From assembly GCA_029465975.1 (NCBI GenBank), contig CM055754.1:13214256-13278255 (forward strand): a DNA stretch of 64,000 nt. Direction: 5' to 3'. Shown here one piece after another: positions 53,022-61,668 of the stretch. How positions within the stretch are numbered: the stretch's first letter is position 1; each line of letters starts with the position of its first letter. Made by a program: the position numbers and the translations under genes. This DNA comes from Dallia pectoralis (taxonomy: Eukaryota; Chordata; Actinopteri; Esociformes; Umbridae). Below the pieces are notes generated by a model that had not been told where the DNA came from, made no database searches, and saw nothing but the letters and a program-made list of their open reading frames with translations.

Positions 53022-55582
53022 GAATGCTAAGCCACCCAAGAAGCCCGCAGAGCCGGACGTTGAGTGGATTCCTCGGAGGGGCAAGCTATAGCGCTCCGAG
53101 GTATGAAGCTCACCGTCAACCCACGGAGCAGCAGGAGCAGCGCTACACCTGGCAGGGTGATTGGGGGTCCGACTCCCTCTCCTCGGATGATGAGGAAGCG
53201 TTCTACGAGCGAGTGGAGGAGGACTCCCTGGAAGACGCCCTGCTATGGGACCCCGTCCTCAGTCGACTAGTCCCCGCAACATCGGACGTCGGCTGGGGCG
53301 GGCCGAAGACACCGCCCACTGTTCCGGGGCTGCAGACAGGGGGAGGAAAACCCCTGGAGCTACAGCCACTACCCCCGCCGGGGGAAGACCCTTTCAGACC
53401 ACCTACATCCGGGACAGAGAAATCCCCGGAGGGGTTACATAAGCAGCCCCCGGCTGTCATTAGGGCGTGGTGGAAGGCATGGCTGGACTTTCAAGATCTG
53501 ACGCCAGAGATCGCCTCCGCCACGCCAGCGCCCGAGATGGCCGCTACGCCTGCGCCCGAGATGGCTTCAGCTACGCCTGCGCCCGAGATGGCCTCAGCTA
53601 CGCCTGTGCCCGAGATGGCCTCAGCTACGCCTGTGCCCGAGATGGCCTCAGCTACGCCTGTGCCCGAGATGGCCTCAGCTACGCCTGCGCCCGAGATGGC
53701 CTCCGCTACGCCTGCGCCCGAGAGGGCTGTTGCCGTCGTCACGCCGGCGCTCAAGATGGCTGCCGTCGTCCCGCCAGCGCCCAAGATGGCTGCCGCCGTC
53801 TCGCCAGCGTCCACGATGGCTCCCGCCGTCACGCCAGCGCCCACGATGGCTGTTGCCGTCACGCCAGCGCCCACGATGGCTGTTGCCGTCACGCCAGCGC
53901 TCAAGATGGCTGCCGTCGCCACGCCAGCGCCCAAGATGGCTGCCGCCGTCACGCCGGCGTCCACGATGGTCCCCGCCGTCACGCCAGCGCCCAGGATGGC
54001 TGTTGCCGTCACGCCAGCGCTCAAGATGGCTGTTGTCGTCACGCCAGCGCACAAGATGGCTGCCGCCGTCTCGCCAGCGTCCACGATGGCTCCCGCCGTC
54101 CCGCCAGCGCTCAAGATGGCTGTTGTCGTCACGCCAGCGCCCAAGATGGCTGCCGCCGTCTCGCCAGCGTCCACGATGGCTCCCGCCGTCCCGCCAGCGC
54201 TCAAGATGGCTGTTGTCGTCACGCCAGCGCCCAAGATGGCCGCCGTCGCCACGCCAGCGCCCAAGATGGCTGCCGCCGTCACGCCAGCGTCCACGATGGC
54301 CCCCGCCGTCACGCCAGCGCCCAAGATGGCTGTTGTCGTCACGCCAGCGCCCAAGATGGCTGCCGCCGTCTCGCCAGCGTCCACGATGGCTGCCGCCGTC
54401 ACGCCAGCGTCCACGATGGTCCGCGCCGTCACGCCAGCGCCCAAGATGGCTGTTGCCGTCACGCCAGCGCCCAAGATGGCTGTTGCCGTCTTCACGCCAG
54501 CGCCCAAGATGGCTGCCGCCGTCACGCCAGCGTCCACGATGGCCCCCGCTGTCACGCCAGCGCCCAAGATGGCTGCCACCGTCCCGCCAGCGTCCACGAT
54601 GGCTCCCGCCGTCACGCCAGCGCTCAAGATGGCTGTTGTCGTCACGCCAGCGCTCAAGGTGGTTGCCGTCGTCACGCCAGCGCCCAAGATGGCTGTTGCC
54701 GTCACGCCGCCGCCCACAATGGCTGCCGCATCGCCGCCCACAATGGCTGCCGCATCGCCGCCCACAATGGCTGCCGCATCGCCGCCCACAATGGCTGCCG
54801 CATCGCCGCCCACAATGGCTGCCGCATCGCCGCCCACTATGGCTGCCGCATCGCCGCCCACAATGGCTGCCGCATCGCCGCCCACGAGGGCCGCGCCACG
54901 ACGACGCTCACGATGGCCGCCGCCACGACGACGCCACGATGGCCGCCGCCACGACGACGCTCACGATGGCCGCCGCCACGCGACGCTCACGATGGCCGCC
55001 GCCACGACTACGCTCACGATGGCCGCCGCCACGACTACGCTCACGATGGCCGCCGCCACGACTACGCTCACGATGGCCGCCGCCACGACTACGCTCACGA
55101 TGGCCGCCGCCACGACTACGCTCACGATGGCCGCCGCCACGACTACGCTCACGATGGCCGCCGCCACGACTACGCTCACGATGGCCGCCGCCACGACTAC
55201 GCTCACGATGGCCGCCGCCACGACTACGCTCACGATGGCCGCCGCCACGACTACGCTCACGATGGCCGCCGCCACGACTACGCTCACGATGGCCGCCGCC
55301 ACGACTACGCTCACGATGGCCGCCGCCACGACTACGCTCACGATGGCCGCCGCCACGACTACGCTCTCGATGGCCGCCGCCACGACTACGCCAACGATGG
55401 CCGCCGCCACGCCGCCCACGATGGCCGCCGCCACGTCGCCCACGATGGCCGCCGCCACGCCGCCCACGAGGCCGCCGCCACGTCGCCCACGATGGCCGCC
55501 GCCACAACGCACTCTCAGCCGCACAAGATGGCGGTCTCTCAGCCGCACTAGATGGCGGCCTTATATGAAGATTCTGGAATGA
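52985..55582 (+). CDS. LTR-element ORF, second copy, unrecognised protein
   Basis: The ATG at 52985 again lies in the LTR: MAFTTLRRSIRDRMLSHPRS, then the same non-repetitive domain (SSDDEEAFYERVEEDSLEDA, AWWKAWLDFQDLTPE) and about 2 kb of repeats: TPVPEMASA (27 bp), TPAPKMAVAV-like (30 bp), MAAASPPT (24 bp) and MAAATTTLT (27 bp). Between about 54880 and 54990 the frame slips and recovers, producing RWPPPRRRHDGRRHDD-type sequence. The last residues are triadin intron read-through, so the natural C-terminus is missing. Confidence 0.5.
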   Translation: MAFTTLRRSIRDRMLSHPRSPQSRTLSGFLGGASYSAPRYEAHRQPTEQQEQRYTWQGDWGSDSLSSDDEEAFYERVEEDSLEDALLWDPVLSRLVPATSDVGWGGPKTPPTVPGLQTGGGKPLELQPLPPPGEDPFRPPTSGTEKSPEGLHKQPPAVIRAWWKAWLDFQDLTPEIASATPAPEMAATPAPEMASATPAPEMASATPVPEMASATPVPEMASATPVPEMASATPAPEMASATPAPERAVAVVTPALKMAAVVPPAPKMAAAVSPASTMAPAVTPAPTMAVAVTPAPTMAVAVTPALKMAAVATPAPKMAAAVTPASTMVPAVTPAPRMAVAVTPALKMAVVVTPAHKMAAAVSPASTMAPAVPPALKMAVVVTPAPKMAAAVSPASTMAPAVPPALKMAVVVTPAPKMAAVATPAPKMAAAVTPASTMAPAVTPAPKMAVVVTPAPKMAAAVSPASTMAAAVTPASTMVRAVTPAPKMAVAVTPAPKMAVAVFTPAPKMAAAVTPASTMAPAVTPAPKMAATVPPASTMAPAVTPALKMAVVVTPALKVVAVVTPAPKMAVAVTPPPTMAAASPPTMAAASPPTMAAASPPTMAAASPPTMAAASPPTMAAASPPTMAAASPPTRAAPRRRSRWPPPRRRHDGRRHDDAHDGRRHATLTMAAATTTLTMAAATTTLTMAAATTTLTMAAATTTLTMAAATTTLTMAAATTTLTMAAATTTLTMAAATTTLTMAAATTTLTMAAATTTLTMAAATTTLTMAAATTTLTMAAATTTLTMAAATTTLSMAAATTTPTMAAATPPTMAAATSPTMAAATPPTRPPPRRPRWPPPQRTLSRTRWRSLSRTRWRPYMKILE
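53540..55500 (+). repeat. Minisatellite-like array in the second LTR element
   Basis: Same unit families as the 34-35 kb array, but with different numbers and order, including a block of about 15 near-identical 27-bp units (about 54990-55390) and a 24-bp 'atggctgccgcatcgccgcc' plus 'caca' block (about 54719-54886). Confidence 0.9.
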
Positions 55583-55786
55583 GGTATGGTTGCAAAAATT
55601 GTATCAGTTACATTTGTGATCTAAATAAAGGCAAACAGTTATCCCCCCCTCCTTCTTTTCCCCTTTAGGTATTTCTTTCACAACCACCCCTCCTGAAGCA
55701 ACTAGTGGTTTTGATAAGAAATTAATCTCAATATCTGGGCCATACATGAAATCCAAACTAAATGACTGAAGTTATTATATCTGTAC

Positions 55787-55835
55787 CTTTTTTTTGCAAG
55801 TTCTGGTTTAGCTTTTTCCTTGACTTCCTTGTGAT
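55787..55835 (-). pseudogene. trdn: Triadin-like exon type D, copy 3, one base too long
   Basis: 49 nt instead of 48: the T-run next to the donor has 8 Ts where other copies have 7, which would shift the frame if the exon were used. Splice sites intact. Could be a real lesion, a skipped exon or a sequencing error next to a disturbed junction. Confidence 0.5.
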
Positions 55836-55990
55836 CTAAAAAAAAGAACCATAAAATTGTCAACAAACATTAAATCTGGTGCTCTGTGACCCTATACCAA
55901 TTGAAATATAACATGGTTTTAGTGAAAAGAAATTCCAAGAAACATCTGCCAAGTATTTTACATGAAGAGAAAAAATGTTTATTTCCACAC

Positions 55991-56032
55991 CTTTCTCTGC
56001 TGGCTTTGGTTTCAATCTATGAACGTCTTCTT
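55991..56032 (-). CDS. trdn: Triadin-like exon type B, copy 4
   Basis: 42 nt, phase 1-1, EEDVHRLKPKPAEK. Confidence 0.62.
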
Positions 56033-56496
56033 CTAAAAACATAAAGGTATTACATTAAAAGAATCAGAAGAAATGATTTACCTAACATCTGTTGAAACAA
56101 CACAGAAATTGTTGTAAAGGGCACGTTTAGAGCACGGTGTACCAAACTCACAAACTGTATTCACCCACAGGCCATAAAACTTCTCATTCAGCAAAAATGA
56201 ATCTTCTGATCATATTGATGAATGAATATTTTCATGCTCTGGTCACTTTCCATGTACATTAAATGCACATTAATATATTTTAAGGTACTTGTTTATATGC
56301 ACTCCTTCGCATTTTTTTATTTACTTCTATTTCGATTCTCCATATACTCCAGTTTACAGACGTGCTACATATGCTACTAGTTTTTCTTGTATGTATATTG
56401 GGAAATTGTTATGGATAATTTATTTGTTTCGAACAAAGATATATTTTTAGGTGCATTTGTCAAAAAATATACATTTACTTAGCATTTCTGTTCTAC

Positions 56497-56544
56497 CTTT
56501 TTTGGCATGTTCTGGTTTGGCTTGTTCCTTGGCTTCCTTGGGTT
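56497..56544 (-). CDS. trdn: Triadin-like exon type C, copy 5
   Basis: 48 nt, phase 1-1, EPKEAKEQAKPEHAKK. Confidence 0.62.
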
Positions 56545-56713
56545 CTAAACAAAACAAGAACAACACTATTGATTAGCATTAACTCTGTAGTTCAATAAAA
56601 CCATTATTACTGATGGACTGTATAATGTAGGTTCATAAACAAATATTTTGCGATAATCACCTACTGACATGAAGAAAAACATTTTTTAAGTCTATGAAAA
56701 TGGTTTTCAACAC

Positions 56714-56740
56714 CTTTCTTTGATGTTTTTATCCTTCTTT
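56714..56740 (-). CDS. trdn: Triadin-like exon type E, copy 5
   Basis: 27 nt, phase 1-1, ERRIKTSKK. Confidence 0.6.
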
Positions 56741-57015
56741 CTATGAATGAACAGTTTTGCTTTAATTTTGAAAGTATTGGCTGTTTACAAGATAGTTCAA
56801 TTTTAAACTCAATTCTGGAGAGGTATGGTTGCAAAAAACAGTACATCTGTGATCTAAAAAAGGCAAACGTTATCCCCTCCTTCTTTTTCCCCTTTAGGTA
56901 TTTCTTTCACAACCACCCCTCCTGAAGCAACTAGTGGTTTTGATAAGAAATTAATCTCAATATCTGGGCCATACATGAAATCCAAACTAAATGACTGAAG
57001 TTATTATATCTGTAC

Positions 57016-57063
57016 CTTTTTTTGTAAGTTCTGGTTTAGCTTTTTCCTTGACTTCCTTGTGAT
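57016..57063 (-). CDS. trdn: Triadin-like exon type D, copy 4
   Basis: 48 nt, phase 1-1, DHKEVKEKAKPELTKK. Confidence 0.62.
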
Positions 57064-57221
57064 CTAAAAAACAAGAACCATAAAATTGTCAACAAACATT
57101 AAATCTGGTGTTCTGTGACCCCTATACCAAGTGAAATATAACATGGTTTTAGTGAAAAAGAAAGTCCAAGAAACATCTGCCAAGTATTTTACATGAAGAG
57201 AAAAAATGTTTATTTCCACAC

Positions 57222-57263
57222 CTTTCTCTGCTGGCTTTGGTTTCAATCTATGAACGTCTTCTT
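57222..57263 (-). CDS. trdn: Triadin-like exon type B, copy 5
   Basis: 42 nt, phase 1-1, EEDVHRLKPKPAEK. Confidence 0.62.
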
Positions 57264-57726
57264 CTAAAAACATAAAGGTATTACATTAAAAGAATCAGAA
57301 GAAATGATTTACCTAACATCTGTTGAAACAACACAGAAATTGTTGTAAAGGGCACGTTTAGAGCACGGTGTACCAAACTCACAAACTGTATTCACCCACA
57401 GGCCATAAAACTTCTCATTCAGCAAAATGAATCTTCTGATCATATTGATCAATTAATATTTTCATGCTCTGGTCACTTTCCATGTACATTAAATGCACAT
57501 TAATATATTTTAAGGTACTTGTTTATATGCACTCCTTCGCATTTTTTTATTTACTTCTATTTTGATTCTCCATATACTCCAGTTTAGAGACGTGCTACAT
57601 ATGCTACTAGTTTTTCTTGTATGTATATTGGGAAATTGTTATGCATAATTTATTTGTTTCGAACAAAGATATATTTTTAGGTGCATTTGTCAAAAATCAA
57701 ACATTTACTTAGCATTTCTGTTCTAC

Positions 57727-57774
57727 CTTTTTTGGCATGTTCTGGTTTGGCTTGTTCCTTGGCTTCCTTGGGTT
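57727..57774 (-). CDS. trdn: Triadin-like exon type C, copy 6
   Basis: 48 nt, phase 1-1, EPKEAKEQAKPEHAKK. Confidence 0.62.
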
Positions 57775-57943
57775 CTAAACAAAACATGAACAACATTATT
57801 GACTAGCATTAACTCTGTAGTTCAATAAAACCATTATTACTGATGGACTGTATAATGTAGGTTCATAGACAAATATTTTGCGATAATCACCTACTGATAT
57901 GAAGAAAAACATTTTTTAAGTCTATGAAAATGGTTTTCAACAC

Positions 57944-57970
57944 CTTTCTTTGATGTTTTTATCCTTCTTT
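57944..57970 (-). CDS. trdn: Triadin-like exon type E, copy 6
   Basis: 27 nt, phase 1-1, ERRIKTSKK. Confidence 0.6.
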
Positions 57971-58224
57971 CTATGAATGAACAGTTTTGCTTTCATTTTG
58001 AAAGTATTGGCTGTTTACAAGATTCTGGAGAGGTATGGTTGCAAAAAACAGTACATTTGTGATCTAATAAAGGCAAACGTTATCCCCTCCTTCTTTTCCC
58101 CTTTAGGTATTTCTTTCACAACCACCCCTCCTGAAGCAACTAGTGGTTTTGATAAGAAATTAATCTCAATATCTGGGCCATACATGAAATCCAAACTAAA
58201 TGACTGAAGTTATTATATCTGTAC

Positions 58225-58272
58225 CTTTTTTTGCAAGTTCTGGTTTAGCTTTTTCCTTGACTTCCTTGTGAT
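58225..58272 (-). CDS. trdn: Triadin-like exon type D, copy 5
   Basis: 48 nt, phase 1-1, DHKEVKEKAKPELAKK. Confidence 0.62.
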
Positions 58273-58429
58273 CTAAAAAAAAGAACCATAAAATTGTCAA
58301 CAAACATTAAATCTGGTGTTCTGTGAGCCCTATACCAAGTGAAATATAACATGGTTTTAGTGAAAAAGAAATTCCAAGAAACATCTGCCAAGTATTTTAC
58401 ATGAAGAGAAAAAATGTTTATTTCCACAC

Positions 58430-58471
58430 CTTTCTCTGCTGGCTTTGGTTTCAATCTATGAACGTCTTCTT
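58430..58471 (-). CDS. trdn: Triadin-like exon type B, copy 6
   Basis: 42 nt, phase 1-1, EEDVHRLKPKPAEK. Confidence 0.62.
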
Positions 58472-58934
58472 CTAAAAACATAAAGGTATTACATTAAAAG
58501 AATCAGAAGAAATGATTTACCTAACATCTGTTGAAACAACACAGAAATTGTTGTAAAGGGCACGTTTAGAGCACGGTGTACCAAACTCACAAACTGTATT
58601 CACCCACAGGCCATAAAACTTCTCATTCAGCAAAATGAATCTTCTGATCATATTGATCAATGAATATTTTCATGCTCTGGTCACTTTCCATGTACATTAA
58701 ATGCACATTAATATATTTTAAGGTACTTGTTTATATGCACTCCTTCGCATTTTTTTATTTACTTCTATTTCGATTCTCCATATACTCCAGTTTACAGACG
58801 TGCTACATATGCTACTAGTTTTTCTTGTATGTATATTGGGAAATTGTTATGGATAATTTATTTGTTTCGAACAAAGATATATTTTTAGGTGCATTTGTCA
58901 AAAATCAAACATTTACTTAGCATTTCTGTTCTAC

Positions 58935-58982
58935 CTTTTTTGGCATGTTCTGGTTTGGCTTGTTCCTTGGCTTCCTTGGGTT
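58935..58982 (-). CDS. trdn: Triadin-like exon type C, copy 7
   Basis: 48 nt, phase 1-1, EPKEAKEQAKPEHAKK. Confidence 0.62.
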
Positions 58983-59151
58983 CTAAACAAAACATGAACA
59001 ACATTATTGATTAGCATTAACTCTGTAGTTCAATAAAACCATTATTACTGATGGACTGTATAATGTAGGTTCATAGACAAATATTTTGCGATAATCACCT
59101 ACTGATATGAAGAAAAACATTTTTTAAGTCTATGAAAATGGTTTTCAACAC

Positions 59152-59178
59152 CTTTCTTTGATGTTTTTATCCTTCTTT
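59152..59178 (-). CDS. trdn: Triadin-like exon type E, copy 7
   Basis: 27 nt, phase 1-1, ERRIKTSKK. Confidence 0.6.
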
Positions 59179-59442
59179 CTATGAATGAACAGTTTTGCTT
59201 TCATTTTGAAAGTATTGGCTGTTTAAGAAGTTCATTTTAAACTGGAGAGGTATGGTTGCAAAAAACAGTACATTTGTGATCTAATAAAGGCAAACGTTAT
59301 CCCCTCCTTCTTTTTCCCCTTTAGGTATTTCTTTCACAACCACCCCTCCTGAAGCAACTAGTGGTTTTGATAAGAAATTAATCTCAATATCTGGGCCATA
59401 CATGAAATCCAAACTAAATGACTGAAGTTATTATATCTGTAC

Positions 59443-59490
59443 CTTTTTTTGTAAGTTCTGGTTTAGCTTTTTCCTTGACTTCCTTGTGAT
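59443..59490 (-). CDS. trdn: Triadin-like exon type D, copy 6
   Basis: 48 nt, phase 1-1, DHKEVKEKAKPELTKK. Confidence 0.62.
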
Positions 59491-59649
59491 CTAAAAAAAA
59501 AGAACCATAAAATTGTCAACAAACATTAAATCTGGTGTTCTGTGAGCCCTATACCAAGTGAAATATAACATGGTTTTAGTGAAAAATGAAAGTCCAAGAA
59601 ACATCTGCCAAGTATTTTACATGAAGAGAAAAAATGTTTATTTCCACAC

Positions 59650-59691
59650 CTTTCTCTGCTGGCTTTGGTTTCAATCTATGAACGTCTTCTT
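59650..59691 (-). CDS. trdn: Triadin-like exon type B, copy 7
   Basis: 42 nt, phase 1-1, EEDVHRLKPKPAEK. Confidence 0.62.
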
Positions 59692-59963
59692 CTAAAAACA
59701 TAAAGGTATTACATTAAAAGAATCAGAAGAAATGATTTACCTAACATCTGTTGAAACAACACAGAAATTGTTGTAAAGGGCACGTTTAGAGCACGGTGTA
59801 CCAAACTCACAAACTGTATTCACCCACAGGCCATAAAACATCTCATTCAGCAAAATGAATCTTCTGATCATATTGATCAATTAATATTTTCATGCTCTGG
59901 TCACTTTCCATGTACATTAAATGCACATTAATATATTTTAAGGTACTTGTTTATATGCACTCC

Positions 59964-60463
59964 NNNNNNNNNNNNNNNNNNNNNNNNNNNNNNNNNNNNN
60001 NNNNNNNNNNNNNNNNNNNNNNNNNNNNNNNNNNNNNNNNNNNNNNNNNNNNNNNNNNNNNNNNNNNNNNNNNNNNNNNNNNNNNNNNNNNNNNNNNNNN
60101 NNNNNNNNNNNNNNNNNNNNNNNNNNNNNNNNNNNNNNNNNNNNNNNNNNNNNNNNNNNNNNNNNNNNNNNNNNNNNNNNNNNNNNNNNNNNNNNNNNNN
60201 NNNNNNNNNNNNNNNNNNNNNNNNNNNNNNNNNNNNNNNNNNNNNNNNNNNNNNNNNNNNNNNNNNNNNNNNNNNNNNNNNNNNNNNNNNNNNNNNNNNN
60301 NNNNNNNNNNNNNNNNNNNNNNNNNNNNNNNNNNNNNNNNNNNNNNNNNNNNNNNNNNNNNNNNNNNNNNNNNNNNNNNNNNNNNNNNNNNNNNNNNNNN
60401 NNNNNNNNNNNNNNNNNNNNNNNNNNNNNNNNNNNNNNNNNNNNNNNNNNNNNNNNNNNNNNN
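59964..60463. other. Assembly gap (500 N)
   Basis: Exactly 500 Ns, a placeholder-like length. By the unit order a type C exon should fall here; the real number of missing units is unknown. Confidence 0.98.
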
Positions 60464-60603
60464 TAGCATTAACTCTGTAGTTCAATAAAACCATTATTAC
60501 TGATGGACTGTATAATGTAGGTTCATAAACAAATATTTTGCGATAATCACCTACTGAAATGAAGATAAACATTTTTTAAGTCTATGAAAATGGTTTTCAA
60601 CAC

Positions 60604-60630
60604 CGTTCTTTGATGTTTTTATCCTTCTTT
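60604..60630 (-). CDS. trdn: Triadin-like exon type E, copy 8
   Basis: 27 nt, phase 1-1, ERRIKTSKN; donor GTGTTG. Confidence 0.55.
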
Positions 60631-60905
60631 CTATGAATGAACAGTTTTGCTTTCATTTTAAAAGTATTGGCTGTTTACAAGATAGTTCAATTTTAAAGTC
60701 AATTCTGGAGAGGTATGGTTGCAAAAAACAGTACATCTGTGATCAAATAAAGGCCAACGTTATCCCCTCCTTCTTTTTACCCTTTAGGTATTTCTTTCAC
60801 AACCACCCCTCCTGAAGCAACTAGTGGTTTTGATAAGAAATTAATCTCAATACCTGGGCCATACATGAAATCCAAACAAAATGACTGAAGTTATTATATC
60901 TGTAC

Positions 60906-60953
60906 CTTTTTTTGCAAGTTCTGGTTTAGCGTTTTCCTTGACTGCCTTGTGAT
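60906..60953 (-). CDS. trdn: Triadin-like exon type D, copy 7
   Basis: 48 nt, phase 1-1, DHKAVKENAKPELAKK, more diverged than the central copies. The type B exon expected next to it is lost in a deletion at about 61052. Confidence 0.55.
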
Positions 60954-61428
60954 CTAAAAAAAAATAACCATAAAATTGTCAACAAACATTAAATCTGGTG
61001 GTCTGTGACCCCTATACCAAGTGAAATATAACATGGTTTTAGTAAAAAAGAAAGACCCACAGGCCATAATACTTCTCTATCGGCAAAATGAATTTTATGA
61101 TCATATTGATCAATGAATATTTTCATGCTCTGATCACTTTCCATGTACATTAAATGCACATTAGTATATTTTAAGGTACTCATTTATATGCACTCCTTCA
61201 CAGTTTTTTTCTCTATTTTTATTCTCTATATACTCCAATTTATACACATGCCACGTATGCTACTAGTTTTTCTTGTATGTATATTGAGAATCTGTTATTG
61301 ATGTATATTTTATTTCATTAGAACTGCATAGATGTTGCATGATTTTTTTACAAGAATTGAATTGTTTGGAACAAATATATATTTTCACTTGACAAATAAT
61401 ATACATTTACTTAGCATTTCTGTTCTAC

Positions 61429-61467
61429 CTTTTTTGGCATGTTCTGGTTTGGCTTGTTCCTTGGGTT
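61429..61467 (-). CDS. trdn: Triadin-like exon type C, shortened copy
   Basis: 39 nt, phase 1-1, EPKEQAKPEHAKK; lacks 9 nt (three codons) relative to other type C exons but keeps frame and splice sites. Confidence 0.55.
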
Positions 61468-61595
61468 CTAAACAAAACAATATAATAACATAATTATTGA
61501 CTAGCATTAACTCTTTAGTTGAATAAAACCATTATTTTGCGATAATTACCTACAAACATTAAGATAAACTATTAATGATAAATTATTTTCAATGC

Positions 61596-61622
61596 CTTTC
61601 TTTGATGTTTTTATCCTTCTCT
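61596..61622 (-). CDS. trdn: Triadin-like exon type E, copy 9, GC donor
   Basis: 27 nt, ERRIKTSKK, but the donor reads GCATTG where other type E copies have GTGTTG. It could be a rare GC-AG intron or an inactivated exon. Tc1 sequence begins about 45 bp away on the gene's upstream side. Confidence 0.45.
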
Positions 61623-61668
61623 CTCTGAATGAACAGTGTTGTTTTCATTTTAAAAGTAATGACAGCTC

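Larger units (their letters stand above)
52635..55561 (+). mobile_element. Second copy of the repeat-coding LTR element, lacking its 3' LTR
   Basis: One 387-bp LTR (52635-53021, TGTCACG .. CGTGACA) followed by an interior that matches 33483-35430, but the sequence stops at 'cactagatggcggcc' and returns to triadin intron without a second LTR. The left flank 'gtttataag' and right flank 'tatgaag' only weakly suggest a duplication. Inserted antisense to the triadin-like gene between exons E4 and D3. Confidence 0.8.
23417..61622 (-). other. trdn: Triadin-like gene, 3' part (gene span in this window)
   Basis: Span from the stop codon to the most upstream exon visible. Triadin is a single-pass junctional sarcoplasmic reticulum protein whose lysine/glutamate-rich luminal tail binds calsequestrin and helps couple it to the ryanodine receptor. 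The assignment rests on many very small symmetric exons encoding KEKE-type peptides and on a C-terminal tail containing PYFQC; the transmembrane part is outside the window. Introns hold about 20 kb of transposons. Alternatives include another KEKE-rich protein such as a junctin/ASPH relative. Confidence 0.6.

Noticed and set aside
53491..55568. Alternative-frame ORFs of 460-690 codons in the second array
   Set aside because: Same artefact of 24/27/30-bp repeats; only the frame opened by the LTR ATG carries a conserved non-repeat domain.
59892..60572. ORFs of about 170-214 codons spanning the gap
   Set aside because: They consist almost entirely of unknown residues from the N block.
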